A stretch of 64,000 nt of DNA from Thermoprotei archaeon (GTDB lineage: Archaea; Thermoproteota; Thermoprotei; QMSL01; B3-G16): the NCBI GenBank assembly GCA_021162845.1, contig JAGGXX010000018.1, forward strand, positions 31,088 through 95,087, read 5' to 3'. Shown piece after piece: positions 39,803 through 47,971 of this stretch; position 1 is the first letter of the stretch, and every line of letters starts with the position of its first letter. The notes beneath the pieces were generated by a model. It had not been told where the DNA came from, did not search any database, and saw only the letters and a list, made by a program, of their open reading frames with translations. Position numbers and translations under genes: made by a program.

Positions 39803-42088
39803 ATGTTTCGGTGGAAGATGGAACGATGGCTCTTTAAAGGCAAAAGGTACTACGAGGGGCCACTAATCAGAGAAGGTACTATCGAGTATAGGGCCTATCA
39901 GGTAAGGATAGCGCTTAGTGCCCTTAAAGCCAATACACTCGTAGTGCTCCCTACAGGTCTTGGCAAGACCATAATAGCGGCCATGGTAATGGGATATAGG
40001 CTTCATGAGGAGGATTGGGGCAAATGCGTTATGTTAACCCCTACCAGACCGCTCACGCTTCAGCACCTAGAGACATTGAGGAGAATACTTAAACTACCAT
40101 CTGATGAAGTGAACGCCATAACGGGTGCATTATCCCCAGAGAAAAGGGCCGAGGTCTGGAGGAGAAGTAAGGTCATTTCAATGACTCCTCAAACGTTAAA
40201 GAACGATTTGATTGCAGGAAGATATAATCTAAGGGATGCCGTCCTGTTAGTTTTCGATGAGGCTCATAGAGCCGTGGGCAATTACCCGTACGTCTTCATA
40301 GCTGAGAGATACATAAGGGAAGCCAAGGATCCCTTAATCTTAGCGATGACGGCTTCCCCAGGATCCGAAGAAGATAAAGTGAAGACGATATGTAGGAACC
40401 TATTTATCGAGAACATAGAGGTAAGGAATGAAAATAGTCCGGATGTGAGACCGTACGTCCAGCCCATTTATGTTAAATGGCATATGGTGGACCTCGATGA
40501 GAGCTTTAAGTTAGTAAAGGCTACCCTAGTAGCCGAACTTCAAAGACACCTAAAGGAACTTAAAGAAAGGGGCTATGTGGTGAGCAGTAACGCGTCTAAA
40601 GTTAGACTTAAGGATATACTCGAAGCTAAAGCTCTCCTCCAAGATAAGATGAAGGAGTATGTAAGGCCACCCAAGGAGCTCGTATGGGATTTGATTAGGC
40701 TAAATTACATCACCAGACTGGTACACGCCCTCGAGTTATTGGAAGCTCAGGGCTTTCATGCCCTGAAAAGGTATATGTTGAAGTTAGAAGAGCTAGCTAA
40801 ACGCCCCGGTAGTAATAGGTTCTTAAAGGAATTCGTGTATAGCCGGTCATGGATAGACATAAAGAGGATAATCGCCCTGAAGGAGGACGAGGAGCCTCAT
40901 CCAAAGATAGGCGAATTACTCAAAATACTTAAAGCCAATGCCAGGGAAGGCACAAGGACCATAATATTTACGAATTACAGGGACACGGTAGATCTATTGA
41001 CGGACATACTGAGACAGCACGGCTATAGAGTGGCTAGCTTCATAGGGCAGGCTAAGAGAGGGGAAAGCAAAGGGTTAACTCAAAGGCAACAGGAGGAGAT
41101 CATGAGGGCCTTTAAGAAAGGCGAATATGATGTGCTTGTAGCGACGCAAGTCGCTGAGGAAGGCATAGATGTGGCCGAATGCGATTTAGTGGTCTTTTAC
41201 GATAATGTCCCAAGCGCCATCAGGTACGTACAACGGAGGGGGAGGACTGGAAGAAGGAGGGCTGGCAAGGTAGTGGTGCTCATAGCAAGGGGGACGAGGG
41301 ATGAAGCATATTACTGGTCCTCGTTACGTAAGAGGAAATCCATGTACAGCATCTTAAAGAAACTAAAGTACACGATAGCTAGCCGACCGGGGACCGAGCT
41401 AGGAATTAAAGTGTATACCGAGTACCAACCGGTGAGGAAGGAGAATGAAGACCTGCTGGTATACGTTGATAATAGGGAGTTAACGACAGAAGTCGTTAAC
41501 GAGCTCGTGAAACAGGGCATCAGAGTAATTCCACGGAAGCTAGAGGTAGCCGACTATGTAGTCTCTGAGGACGTAGCCATAGAGAGGAAGAGCCTAAAGG
41601 ACTTTGCTCAGTCCATAATAGACCTGAGGATATTTAAACAAGCAAGAATACTGAAGAGAACTTACGCTACCCCTCTCGTAATTTTAGAGGGTAAGAGGTT
41701 AACTTTAGGTATGCGTCAGGAGGCTATCCTGGGCGCGTTGATTAGCCTGATGGTGGATTACGGTATACCAGTGATATGGACCGAGGGACCTACTGAGACG
41801 GCAAGGTACATAGTGGCATTAGCGAAGAGAGAGCAAAGAGAGAAAAAGAGGCGCCTGAGGATTAAAGGCGAGCGTAGGCCGCTTACACTTGAAGAAGTAC
41901 AACTGGAAATGCTTTCAGCCATCCCTGGGATAGACCGCATATTAGCTGAAAGACTACTCAGGATGTTTAGAACTATAAGAGATATCGCTAATGCCGATCC
42001 TGAAGAACTTATGAGCGTTGAGGGAATAGGCGAAAAGCTAGCTGGAACGATATACGAGACCTTCAGGCACCGGTACCAAGCCTCTTAA
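39803..42088 (+). CDS. hef: Hef: XPF-family helicase/nuclease
   Basis: Hef processes stalled forks and branched DNA; it is related to FANCM and XPF. The 761 residues contain an SF2 helicase with Walker A LPTGLGKT (about 50-57), VFDEAHRA and motif V-VI regions VAEEGIDVAECD and VQRRGRTGRRRAGKV. An ERCC4 nuclease follows at about 550-640 with YVDNREL and SEDVAIERKSLKDF (the ERKxxxD core, near 592), and tandem HhH near 712-755 (AIPGIDRILAERLL, VEGIGEKLAGTI). Both halves look intact. The ATG at 39818 is a plausible alternative start. It overlaps the next convergent gene by 26 bases. Confidence 0.95.
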   Translation: MFRWKMERWLFKGKRYYEGPLIREGTIEYRAYQVRIALSALKANTLVVLPTGLGKTIIAAMVMGYRLHEEDWGKCVMLTPTRPLTLQHLETLRRILKLPSDEVNAITGALSPEKRAEVWRRSKVISMTPQTLKNDLIAGRYNLRDAVLLVFDEAHRAVGNYPYVFIAERYIREAKDPLILAMTASPGSEEDKVKTICRNLFIENIEVRNENSPDVRPYVQPIYVKWHMVDLDESFKLVKATLVAELQRHLKELKERGYVVSSNASKVRLKDILEAKALLQDKMKEYVRPPKELVWDLIRLNYITRLVHALELLEAQGFHALKRYMLKLEELAKRPGSNRFLKEFVYSRSWIDIKRIIALKEDEEPHPKIGELLKILKANAREGTRTIIFTNYRDTVDLLTDILRQHGYRVASFIGQAKRGESKGLTQRQQEEIMRAFKKGEYDVLVATQVAEEGIDVAECDLVVFYDNVPSAIRYVQRRGRTGRRRAGKVVVLIARGTRDEAYYWSSLRKRKSMYSILKKLKYTIASRPGTELGIKVYTEYQPVRKENEDLLVYVDNRELTTEVVNELVKQGIRVIPRKLEVADYVVSEDVAIERKSLKDFAQSIIDLRIFKQARILKRTYATPLVILEGKRLTLGMRQEAILGALISLMVDYGIPVIWTEGPTETARYIVALAKREQREKKRRLRIKGERRPLTLEEVQLEMLSAIPGIDRILAERLLRMFRTIRDIANADPEELMSVEGIGEKLAGTIYETFRHRYQAS

Positions 42089-42428
42089 GCTTTTCCAATA
42101 CCTCCAAACAGGCTATTATCAGTCTAAGGGGCTCATACATCCTGTCGGGATCCTCCTCTGAGCTTATAAGGCCCGTAAGGAACCTTATCTTCTCATATAC
42201 CGTCTTCTCAAGCTCGGATAGGGCAATAATACCCATAGCTTTAGCCTCTTCGCCTTCCCTAACAAAGACCACACGCTTTCTACAGACCGGACAAATGATA
42301 TCGCCAGTCTTTAACTTAAAGAGGGGGACGCCATGAACTGGACATGTCTGGGATAACATGGTGGCTCCCGATCTAAGTAGCTGGGCCATCTGTTTTATCG
42401 CATCATCACCAGTCGTACCCCGTCCCAA
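42063..42428 (-). CDS. Autoantigen-p27-like zinc-ribbon protein (COG1645)
   Basis: This 121-residue archaeal protein belongs to the Sjogren's syndrome/scleroderma autoantigen 1 family. It has a helical start (KQMAQLLRSGATMLSQ), a zinc ribbon TCPVHGVPLF...DIICPVC, and a C-terminal helical region ending in LIIACLEVLEKLKRLG. Function is unknown; the human relative has a zinc-ribbon too. The start is taken as TTG 42428, because AGGAGGTGAT sits just upstream; the longer frame from 42473 includes that ribosome site in its coding part. The 3' ends of this gene and hef overlap by 26 bases. Confidence 0.78.
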   Translation of the reverse strand: MGRGTTGDDAIKQMAQLLRSGATMLSQTCPVHGVPLFKLKTGDIICPVCRKRVVFVREGEEAKAMGIIALSELEKTVYEKIRFLTGLISSEEDPDRMYEPLRLIIACLEVLEKLKRLGTGA

Positions 42429-42541
42429 GACGCCATCACCTCCTAGGCTAATGCTTAAAGTGCGTGGATTCACTTAAATAATTCCATGAATACCTCTATC
42501 TAAGATGGTATGATAGGATTAGCATGCTTCAGGTGATAGAC

Positions 42542-42817
42542 ATGTGCGCGGCATTAAATCCTGAAGAGAAAACGGTTCAAGCTATAATGATCCTACAGAG
42601 GGTGGCTGAAGATACTGGAGTCCCGAGGAATATAAGAAGGGCCGCGAACGAAGCGATAAAGATGCTTCAAAGAAAGGATTTAAGCCCAGGCTTAAGGGCG
42701 GCTAACGCCATAGGAATATTGGATGAGGTCGTCACGGATCCCAACATGCCGCTATTCGCTAGAACTGCGATATGGCAAGCAGTAAGTTTACTTGAGCAAA
42801 TAAAGGATCAGCTCTGA
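42542..42817 (+). CDS. UPF0147-family protein
   Basis: This 91-residue all-helical protein is conserved in archaea and of unknown function. It shows NPEEKTVQAIMILQRVAEDT (about 5-24), VPRNIRRAANEAIKML, DLSPGLRAANAIGILDEV and DPNMPLFARTAIWQAVSLLE. Two HEAT-like helical repeats are visible. The ATG at 42542 has AGGTGAT four to five bases before it; an upstream ATG at 42524 lacks a site. It is followed by the FAU-1 gene after nine bases, so the two are probably co-transcribed. Confidence 0.85.
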   Translation: MCAALNPEEKTVQAIMILQRVAEDTGVPRNIRRAANEAIKMLQRKDLSPGLRAANAIGILDEVVTDPNMPLFARTAIWQAVSLLEQIKDQL

Positions 42818-42826
42818 GAGACGAGA

Positions 42827-44272
42827 ATGAAGTACCGGTTTAAGATAAGGGGCATCTACGCCACGGCCCTGACTAGGGTCTTGATTAAGGAGGGCATGCA
42901 ACCCACTCAGATGTCGAACGTATTACGAGAGCGCTTTGCTCTCGATGATGAGCGTAGACCTTACGATGTCATAATAATCGATAAGCGGGATTTACAGGGT
43001 GCTAGGATACAGGGAGTTAAGGGAGCGGTTGATCAGGTACTCAAGTGTATCAGGCGATACTTCGAGGACTCGATCATACGACGCTATAGACCTCAACTTT
43101 ACGCCATTTACGTAGGCAGGGTGCTTAAGGATATTAGTAATCACGGGTATTTAGTCGATATAGGGAATGGCCTTAAAGGCGTACTGACAACTAATAGGAG
43201 GTTAAGTGAAGGCGAGAAGATACTCGTCGGAGTAGCCCGTGTAAGCCTAAATGATGAATGCGAGCTAACGGAGAATATAACAATCGTAGGTAGGTACGCC
43301 CGTCTTATCAAAAGAGGAAGGAATTCGGTTAGCAATCACATAAAGGATTCTGAGAAAAGATTTGAATTAATGACACTGGCGTACAGTATTTGTCCCAGAG
43401 GGTGGGGGATTAGGTGGAGGAGTAGCGCAGAGCACGCATCCATTGAAGAACTAATGGAGGAGGTCAATCAACTAAAGGAGGAGGCCGAGAAGATAGAGGA
43501 AGACGACTTAGAGGAGGTAAAGTTAGTCAGAGAAGGCGAGGCCATAGCCGAGGTGGAATTCCCGTTCACAGCTAAACTACAAGCCGATGAGAGTAGGAAT
43601 GAGGTTATACCAACGATAAGAGGGCATCATTACATTAAGGCCTGGGGTACCGAGGGGGCTTTTATAGTCGATTATGCTGAATTTCTACTCAAAAAGGGAC
43701 TTGATCGAGATGAACTTTCATCACTTACATGGGAATTCCTATCCCAATTCAAACCATCTAAAGGAGATGTTGTGAGGATAATACACGTAAGACTAAGGGG
43801 GAGAAGCACGAACCTAACACCAGGGAAGGTTATAGAGCGTAATGGTTGTACCTTCGTGCTGAGGCGAATCATGAAAAGTAAAGGGGAATACGACGGATTG
43901 GGGGAGGAGAAACTTCTAGGCGATTATGCCGAGACCATGTTCACTGAGTTAGGTCCTTTAATAATTCACAGATACTATCGGGCGGATGGAACCCCTATAG
44001 GTGAATACTATAACCTGAATACCCCCGTGGAGCTATACCGTAGTACAGTACGATACATAGACCTAGAGGTCGATGTTATCAGAAGGAAGGATGGCGTAGT
44101 AACGATAGAAGATGTCGAGAAACTACGTGAAGCATTAAATGAAGGCATGATAAGCCGTGAGGTATACGAGAATACCTTGAAACTTTCTGAGGAAATAAGG
44201 GATCTTTTACTTAAGGGATATAATGCTGAGGATGTCCTCGAGAAGATCGGATGTACAGGCAACGATTATTGA
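42827..44272 (+). CDS. FAU-1 family RNA-binding/ribonuclease protein (DUF402)
   Basis: This 481-residue archaeal protein is related to FAU-1, an RNase E/G-like protein reported to process rRNA. An S1-like segment is visible at PQLYAIYVGRVLKDISNHGY (about 88-108), then GLKGVLTTNRRLSEGEKILV. A mixed central region with charged coiled coil (about 210-240) leads to the DUF402 barrel near the C terminus with IHRYYRADGTPIGEYYN and YIDLEVDVI, followed by helices. The final 66 bases overlap the convergent IMPase-family gene. Confidence 0.85.
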   Translation: MKYRFKIRGIYATALTRVLIKEGMQPTQMSNVLRERFALDDERRPYDVIIIDKRDLQGARIQGVKGAVDQVLKCIRRYFEDSIIRRYRPQLYAIYVGRVLKDISNHGYLVDIGNGLKGVLTTNRRLSEGEKILVGVARVSLNDECELTENITIVGRYARLIKRGRNSVSNHIKDSEKRFELMTLAYSICPRGWGIRWRSSAEHASIEELMEEVNQLKEEAEKIEEDDLEEVKLVREGEAIAEVEFPFTAKLQADESRNEVIPTIRGHHYIKAWGTEGAFIVDYAEFLLKKGLDRDELSSLTWEFLSQFKPSKGDVVRIIHVRLRGRSTNLTPGKVIERNGCTFVLRRIMKSKGEYDGLGEEKLLGDYAETMFTELGPLIIHRYYRADGTPIGEYYNLNTPVELYRSTVRYIDLEVDVIRRKDGVVTIEDVEKLREALNEGMISREVYENTLKLSEEIRDLLLKGYNAEDVLEKIGCTGNDY

Positions 44273-45013
44273 GGATCGGGATATCACGTCTAAACGAACG
44301 TTAAAACCGGGCGCCTTATCCGAGTAAAGTACTGCACCGCTCTCCTTGGCTATGAAGGCACCTGCAGCCATATCGGTTACCCTCAATATTCCCCTTAGAT
44401 CGATAAATACATCAGAGGCTCCATGGGCGACTAAGCATAAGGCCAGCGCATCAGAGCCAAGGAAACGTATGTGTTTAGCATTGATGAGTATGGGCGTGAT
44501 CCGCTTAAGGTAGCGGACATACTTCCTTCGTATATTGAGATCCAATTCCACTAACGCATCAGTAAGCCTTCTAATGGAAGATGGTCGTATGCTTCGCTCG
44601 TTAAGATAAGCGCCGCAGCCTTTTTCAGCATAGAAGACATCCCCCGTGGCCAAGTTCATGACCAGACCTAGACATATATCCTCGAAGTACTTGCCTTCAG
44701 ACAAAGCGATAGACGTTGAGAAGACTGGTATGCCGCGAATGGCATTCGTAGTCCCATCAATGGGATCGACCACCAGGAATGGACCACCGCCATTGACTGA
44801 CATGACTCCTAGCTCTTCGCTGACAAGAGTCACTCCGAATCCACGCTTTTTAATCTCCTTAAGAATGACTTCTTCCGCTATTCGATCGATGCGTTTCGTA
44901 AGATCCCCACCTAATCCATGACCTACGATTTCGCCAGCTCTGCCTGACCTGATACTTGCCAAAGCGGCTTCTCTGACTAATTGAGCTATATCAATTAGAT
45001 CCTCAATCCGCAT
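44207..45013 (-). CDS. Inositol monophosphatase / FBPase-family sugar phosphatase
   Basis: This 268-residue metal-dependent phosphatase of the IMPase/FBPase IV superfamily has the signature DPIDGTTNAIRG (about 102-113), an upstream SEELG metal ligand, and the second motif as RVTDMAAGAFIAKESGAV (usual WDxAAG). Archaeal members often act on both inositol phosphates and fructose 1,6-bisphosphate, feeding thermolyte synthesis or gluconeogenesis. The 3' end overlaps FAU-1 by 66 bases in antisense, including the conserved tail SSIIVACTSDLLEDIL. The start ATG lies 57 bases from tRNA-Leu(UAG), transcribed divergently. Confidence 0.88.
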   Translation of the reverse strand: MRIEDLIDIAQLVREAALASIRSGRAGEIVGHGLGGDLTKRIDRIAEEVILKEIKKRGFGVTLVSEELGVMSVNGGGPFLVVDPIDGTTNAIRGIPVFSTSIALSEGKYFEDICLGLVMNLATGDVFYAEKGCGAYLNERSIRPSSIRRLTDALVELDLNIRRKYVRYLKRITPILINAKHIRFLGSDALALCLVAHGASDVFIDLRGILRVTDMAAGAFIAKESGAVLYSDKAPGFNVRLDVISRSSIIVACTSDLLEDILSIISLK

Positions 45014-45070
45014 CTACATACCCTTAAAGCTAAAGGTTAATTAACCTCATATTATTTATCTCTAATTAGC

Positions 45071-45190
45071 GCGGGGGTGCCCGAGCCAGGACAAAGGGGC
45101 GGGACTTAGGATCCAGCTATGATATGTGGGGCTGGATGGGAGCTCCCGTGGCGTAGGCCTGCGTGGGTTCAAATCCCACCCCCCGCACCA
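45071..45190 (+). tRNA. tRNA-Leu(UAG) with a 32-nt intron
   Basis: The acceptor GCGGGGG pairs with CCCCCGC, and discriminator A and CCA are encoded (45188-45190). Anticodon TAG is at 45107-45109; the variable arm is GGC-GTAG-GCC; the T-arm is GTGGG-TTCAAAT-CCCAC. The intron at 45111-45142 follows position 37. Exon CUUA pairs with intron UGGG (two wobbles) as the central helix, the bulges are GG/A and AG/C, and the inner stem is UCCAGC/GCUGGA. The intron 3' half is identical to that of tRNA-Leu(CAG) at 5128-5245. An AT-rich box (ATATTATTTA, near 45049-45058) lies upstream. Confidence 0.95.
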
Positions 45191-45667
45191 CGAAAATACC
45201 CTCTCACCACTTTCTCAGTTCTAATGGCATGAACCTCTTTCCTCACCTTAATCGATTAAGTAGATGAACATATTTTCAAGCCTCATTCGATTATTAGTTA
45301 TTAAATTTTTCAGGATAAAAGCTTGCTAGATGCTGGTGTAACATTTTGAATTTTCAAAATATTCCTTGCATATGATTATCAGATTACTATCTTGAGTTAT
45401 GATAGCGGAACACTTTTCTCTAGACCTCCAGTTATGAATAGTTATTAATGTTTGCATTCATCGAAAAAGGAGCTCAAGGAGTAACAAAGGAGTAGATGAA
45501 GAATTTATTCTCCTGAAAATGCTAACCTTCTAAAGCTATTAATTCAAAGATAAAATACGGACATAGGCTACGTTAACATAAAACCGTAGAAGACATTGTC
45601 ATTCACCTATCTCTGTCATTGAGGGATAATCAGAACGTAATTAAGGAACTTAATTCCCCACATCGCC
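45191..45667. other. AT-rich non-coding stretch after tRNA-Leu(UAG)
   Basis: This 477-base gap is the longest in the window. It is AT-rich, with no open frame having a ribosome site. The only structured element is the palindrome at 45343-45360. No integrase fragment, second tRNA end copy or C/D-box RNA could be recognised. Confidence 0.6.
45343..45360. repeat. 18-bp perfect AT-rich palindrome
   Basis: ATTTTGAA-TT-TTCAAAAT has perfect 8-bp arms and a two-base centre in the gap after tRNA-Leu(UAG). It may be an operator-like site; nothing else is close to it. Confidence 0.45.
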
Positions 45668-47905
45668 TTATTTTAAGATTAGAGTGATGGCTAAGAGCAC
45701 GGGTACAGCCACGCTTCCTGTCGAGACAAAGTTGATATGAGCTATCTTCTTCTCAGGGAAGGGATTGATCCAGGGAAAGGCATAGACCACCGTTAAGTGA
45801 TGAACCTTATTCCTTCCTATCCACGCCGGAAGGGATTCCTCGAGGGGTATGGGCTCCAGATGCCAGTCGAGGACGTTCACCCCGATCCTTAAGGGTATTC
45901 TCACTTCACTACCATCCGCATAGATAACTTCATAGTAGCCTATAATGGATCCAGCATGTAGTTCCGTCGCGTGAACCGCTGTATGAAGAAATATTATGCC
46001 TTCAATACCGTCCATACCAACGGAAATGCCACTGACCCTAGTCGGGAACTGAGGCTTGTGCGATGACCTTAAGACTATGCAAGCTGGATCTCGTTTAGGT
46101 ACCGAGAAGGGGATATCGATGTCTACATTGATCATGAGAGATGGCAACTTAACGTGAATTAGCCCCCTGGGAAGGTATCTTAAATCGTCGGTTCCATCAT
46201 CAACCCAACCACCTTTAAGGTCATTAGGAAGTTCATCTTTAAGGCCTCTATTGCAATACCGGCTTATATCAAGCGGAAGGAACGTACCGAGAGATAGAAG
46301 ATGATGAAGCCTAGTAGCTCCTAAGGATTCATTATAGAGCGAGAGTAAGTCTCTCATATCATAAACATAGGCCAAGTTTAACCCTAGGGAATTCACCGTG
46401 TACATGGGTTTTAGTTTCCTCATACAATATGTGAGGAGGGGATTTCTCATTACAAGTCCTGTTCTCAGCATGAAGAGTACGTATGCATGATTGTATGAAC
46501 ATAGTGAATTGAAGAGCTCAGAGACATCACTCACTACGTAGGCTTTATGAGCGTAATATTTAGCTAGGTGATCCGCGAAAGGTACTAAAACCACGAAGCC
46601 ATCGTCGTTGTGCTCCTCAAGCCATAAAATGCATTCCCTATAAGGCTCACCCCAGTAAATGGGCTCAAAATACTGTTCTACGTCCACAGAAAGCCTGACT
46701 ATCTCATTGAAATAGGCTATTTGGTATGGATGAGTAAAAACACAGGCCAAGAGGCAAGAGCTAATCATTGACAATATGATAAAGTAAGACGCTAACGTAC
46801 TCCAGGGCTTTAGATGCCTCCTCAAAAGGCATATAAGCTGATTTGCCCCTACCGCGCTAAGCCCTATGAGGGGAGGAACTGCTTCTAAGAAGAGCCTAAT
46901 GCCGTCATAGCCATAGGAGGATATAGCAGTTCGCGTGATAGGGATCAGGAGCCAGAATAGGAGTAATACGTTAAGGGAATCCCTTGAATCACCTCTTATG
47001 GAAAATAGGCTCTTGATGGAACTGACGAGCCCTATTAAAGCTGGAATGAGTATGAAGATTGGAGTGCTTACCAATAGCATAACGATGGGATAGTGCCAAG
47101 GGGCACCTTCATAGACTTTTCCTAAATAGAAGACGGGAATCTTAAAATGATGTATGTGAAAGCTGAGGAATTGTGACACGCGCCTTAAGGGGTCATGCCA
47201 TAGTAAAGGCCATGAAAATACGAATAGAGATAAGGCGGGCACTATGAAGAATAAAGAGTTTACAACGAAGGTAGTTAGAGACCTCCACTTAAACTCCCTC
47301 CAATCATAAGTGAACAAAATCCAGAAGAAGATTGTTAAGGGAAGCGTTATAGCATTCACCTTAACGCTTAGGGCCAGGCCGAAGAATATCCCTGAGATTA
47401 TGAGCCAGCGCCTATTTCCACTTGATCTCCCATGCCATAAGGCCAAAAAGGTTAGTATCCAAAAGGCCGCCTCGGGCGCATCCAGTGCTGCATAACGAGT
47501 ATGCGCAAAAAAGCGAGGATAGAAGGACAACGATAGGGCGGCTAGAACACCGATCATATCACCATAGACGAAGCTCATGAATAGAAAGAACGCGACACTT
47601 GCTATAGCCCCTAAGATGGCATTGGGTATTCTGGCTGTGCTAACTTCATTTAAGTATCCACTCATTAGTAGGACATTAATCCCTATTAGGTATTTCATTA
47701 GCGGAGGATGTTCCCAATTATACCACCAATACTCGGAGAAGAGGCAGCCGGATAATAGGTTTCTGACGTACAATTTCCCAGCTTCGATATAGACCGGTTC
47801 ATCCCATGTGAGTCCTGGGGAGTCGAGATCCACCAGCCTGGGGATTAGAGTTACCGTGAGTAATATAACTATGAGATAACACTTCCTCAAGGGTAGCCGC
47901 TTCAT
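45668..47905 (-). CDS. GT39/PMT-like membrane glycosyltransferase
   Basis: This polytopic GT-C glycosyltransferase uses lipid-phosphate sugars at the outer face. The 745 residues begin with a membrane helix, then the acidic loop DSPGLTWDEPVYIEAGKLY (about 28-46) that carries the catalytic DE pair, EHPPLMKYLIG, and the second acidic site AALDAPEAAFW. About ten more membrane segments extend to residue 400. The last 340 residues are extracytoplasmic and include a beta-rich region, then a final membrane segment near the C terminus (VAVPVLLAITLIL). It follows an AT-rich gap and is a lone gene; protein or lipid glycosylation is inferred. Confidence 0.82.
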   Translation of the reverse strand: MKRLPLRKCYLIVILLTVTLIPRLVDLDSPGLTWDEPVYIEAGKLYVRNLLSGCLFSEYWWYNWEHPPLMKYLIGINVLLMSGYLNEVSTARIPNAILGAIASVAFFLFMSFVYGDMIGVLAALSLSFYPRFFAHTRYAALDAPEAAFWILTFLALWHGRSSGNRRWLIISGIFFGLALSVKVNAITLPLTIFFWILFTYDWREFKWRSLTTFVVNSLFFIVPALSLFVFSWPLLWHDPLRRVSQFLSFHIHHFKIPVFYLGKVYEGAPWHYPIVMLLVSTPIFILIPALIGLVSSIKSLFSIRGDSRDSLNVLLLFWLLIPITRTAISSYGYDGIRLFLEAVPPLIGLSAVGANQLICLLRRHLKPWSTLASYFIILSMISSCLLACVFTHPYQIAYFNEIVRLSVDVEQYFEPIYWGEPYRECILWLEEHNDDGFVVLVPFADHLAKYYAHKAYVVSDVSELFNSLCSYNHAYVLFMLRTGLVMRNPLLTYCMRKLKPMYTVNSLGLNLAYVYDMRDLLSLYNESLGATRLHHLLSLGTFLPLDISRYCNRGLKDELPNDLKGGWVDDGTDDLRYLPRGLIHVKLPSLMINVDIDIPFSVPKRDPACIVLRSSHKPQFPTRVSGISVGMDGIEGIIFLHTAVHATELHAGSIIGYYEVIYADGSEVRIPLRIGVNVLDWHLEPIPLEESLPAWIGRNKVHHLTVVYAFPWINPFPEKKIAHINFVSTGSVAVPVLLAITLILK

Positions 47906-47971
47906 CGATAATTAAGTTATAACTTTCACCCTACTTAAGGGGATGGCCTTCCAACCACGATCGCCATTAAG

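Noticed and set aside
45191..45667. Possible integrated-element remnant
   Set aside because: No integrase fragment or repeated tRNA end was found; only AT-rich sequence and one palindrome.
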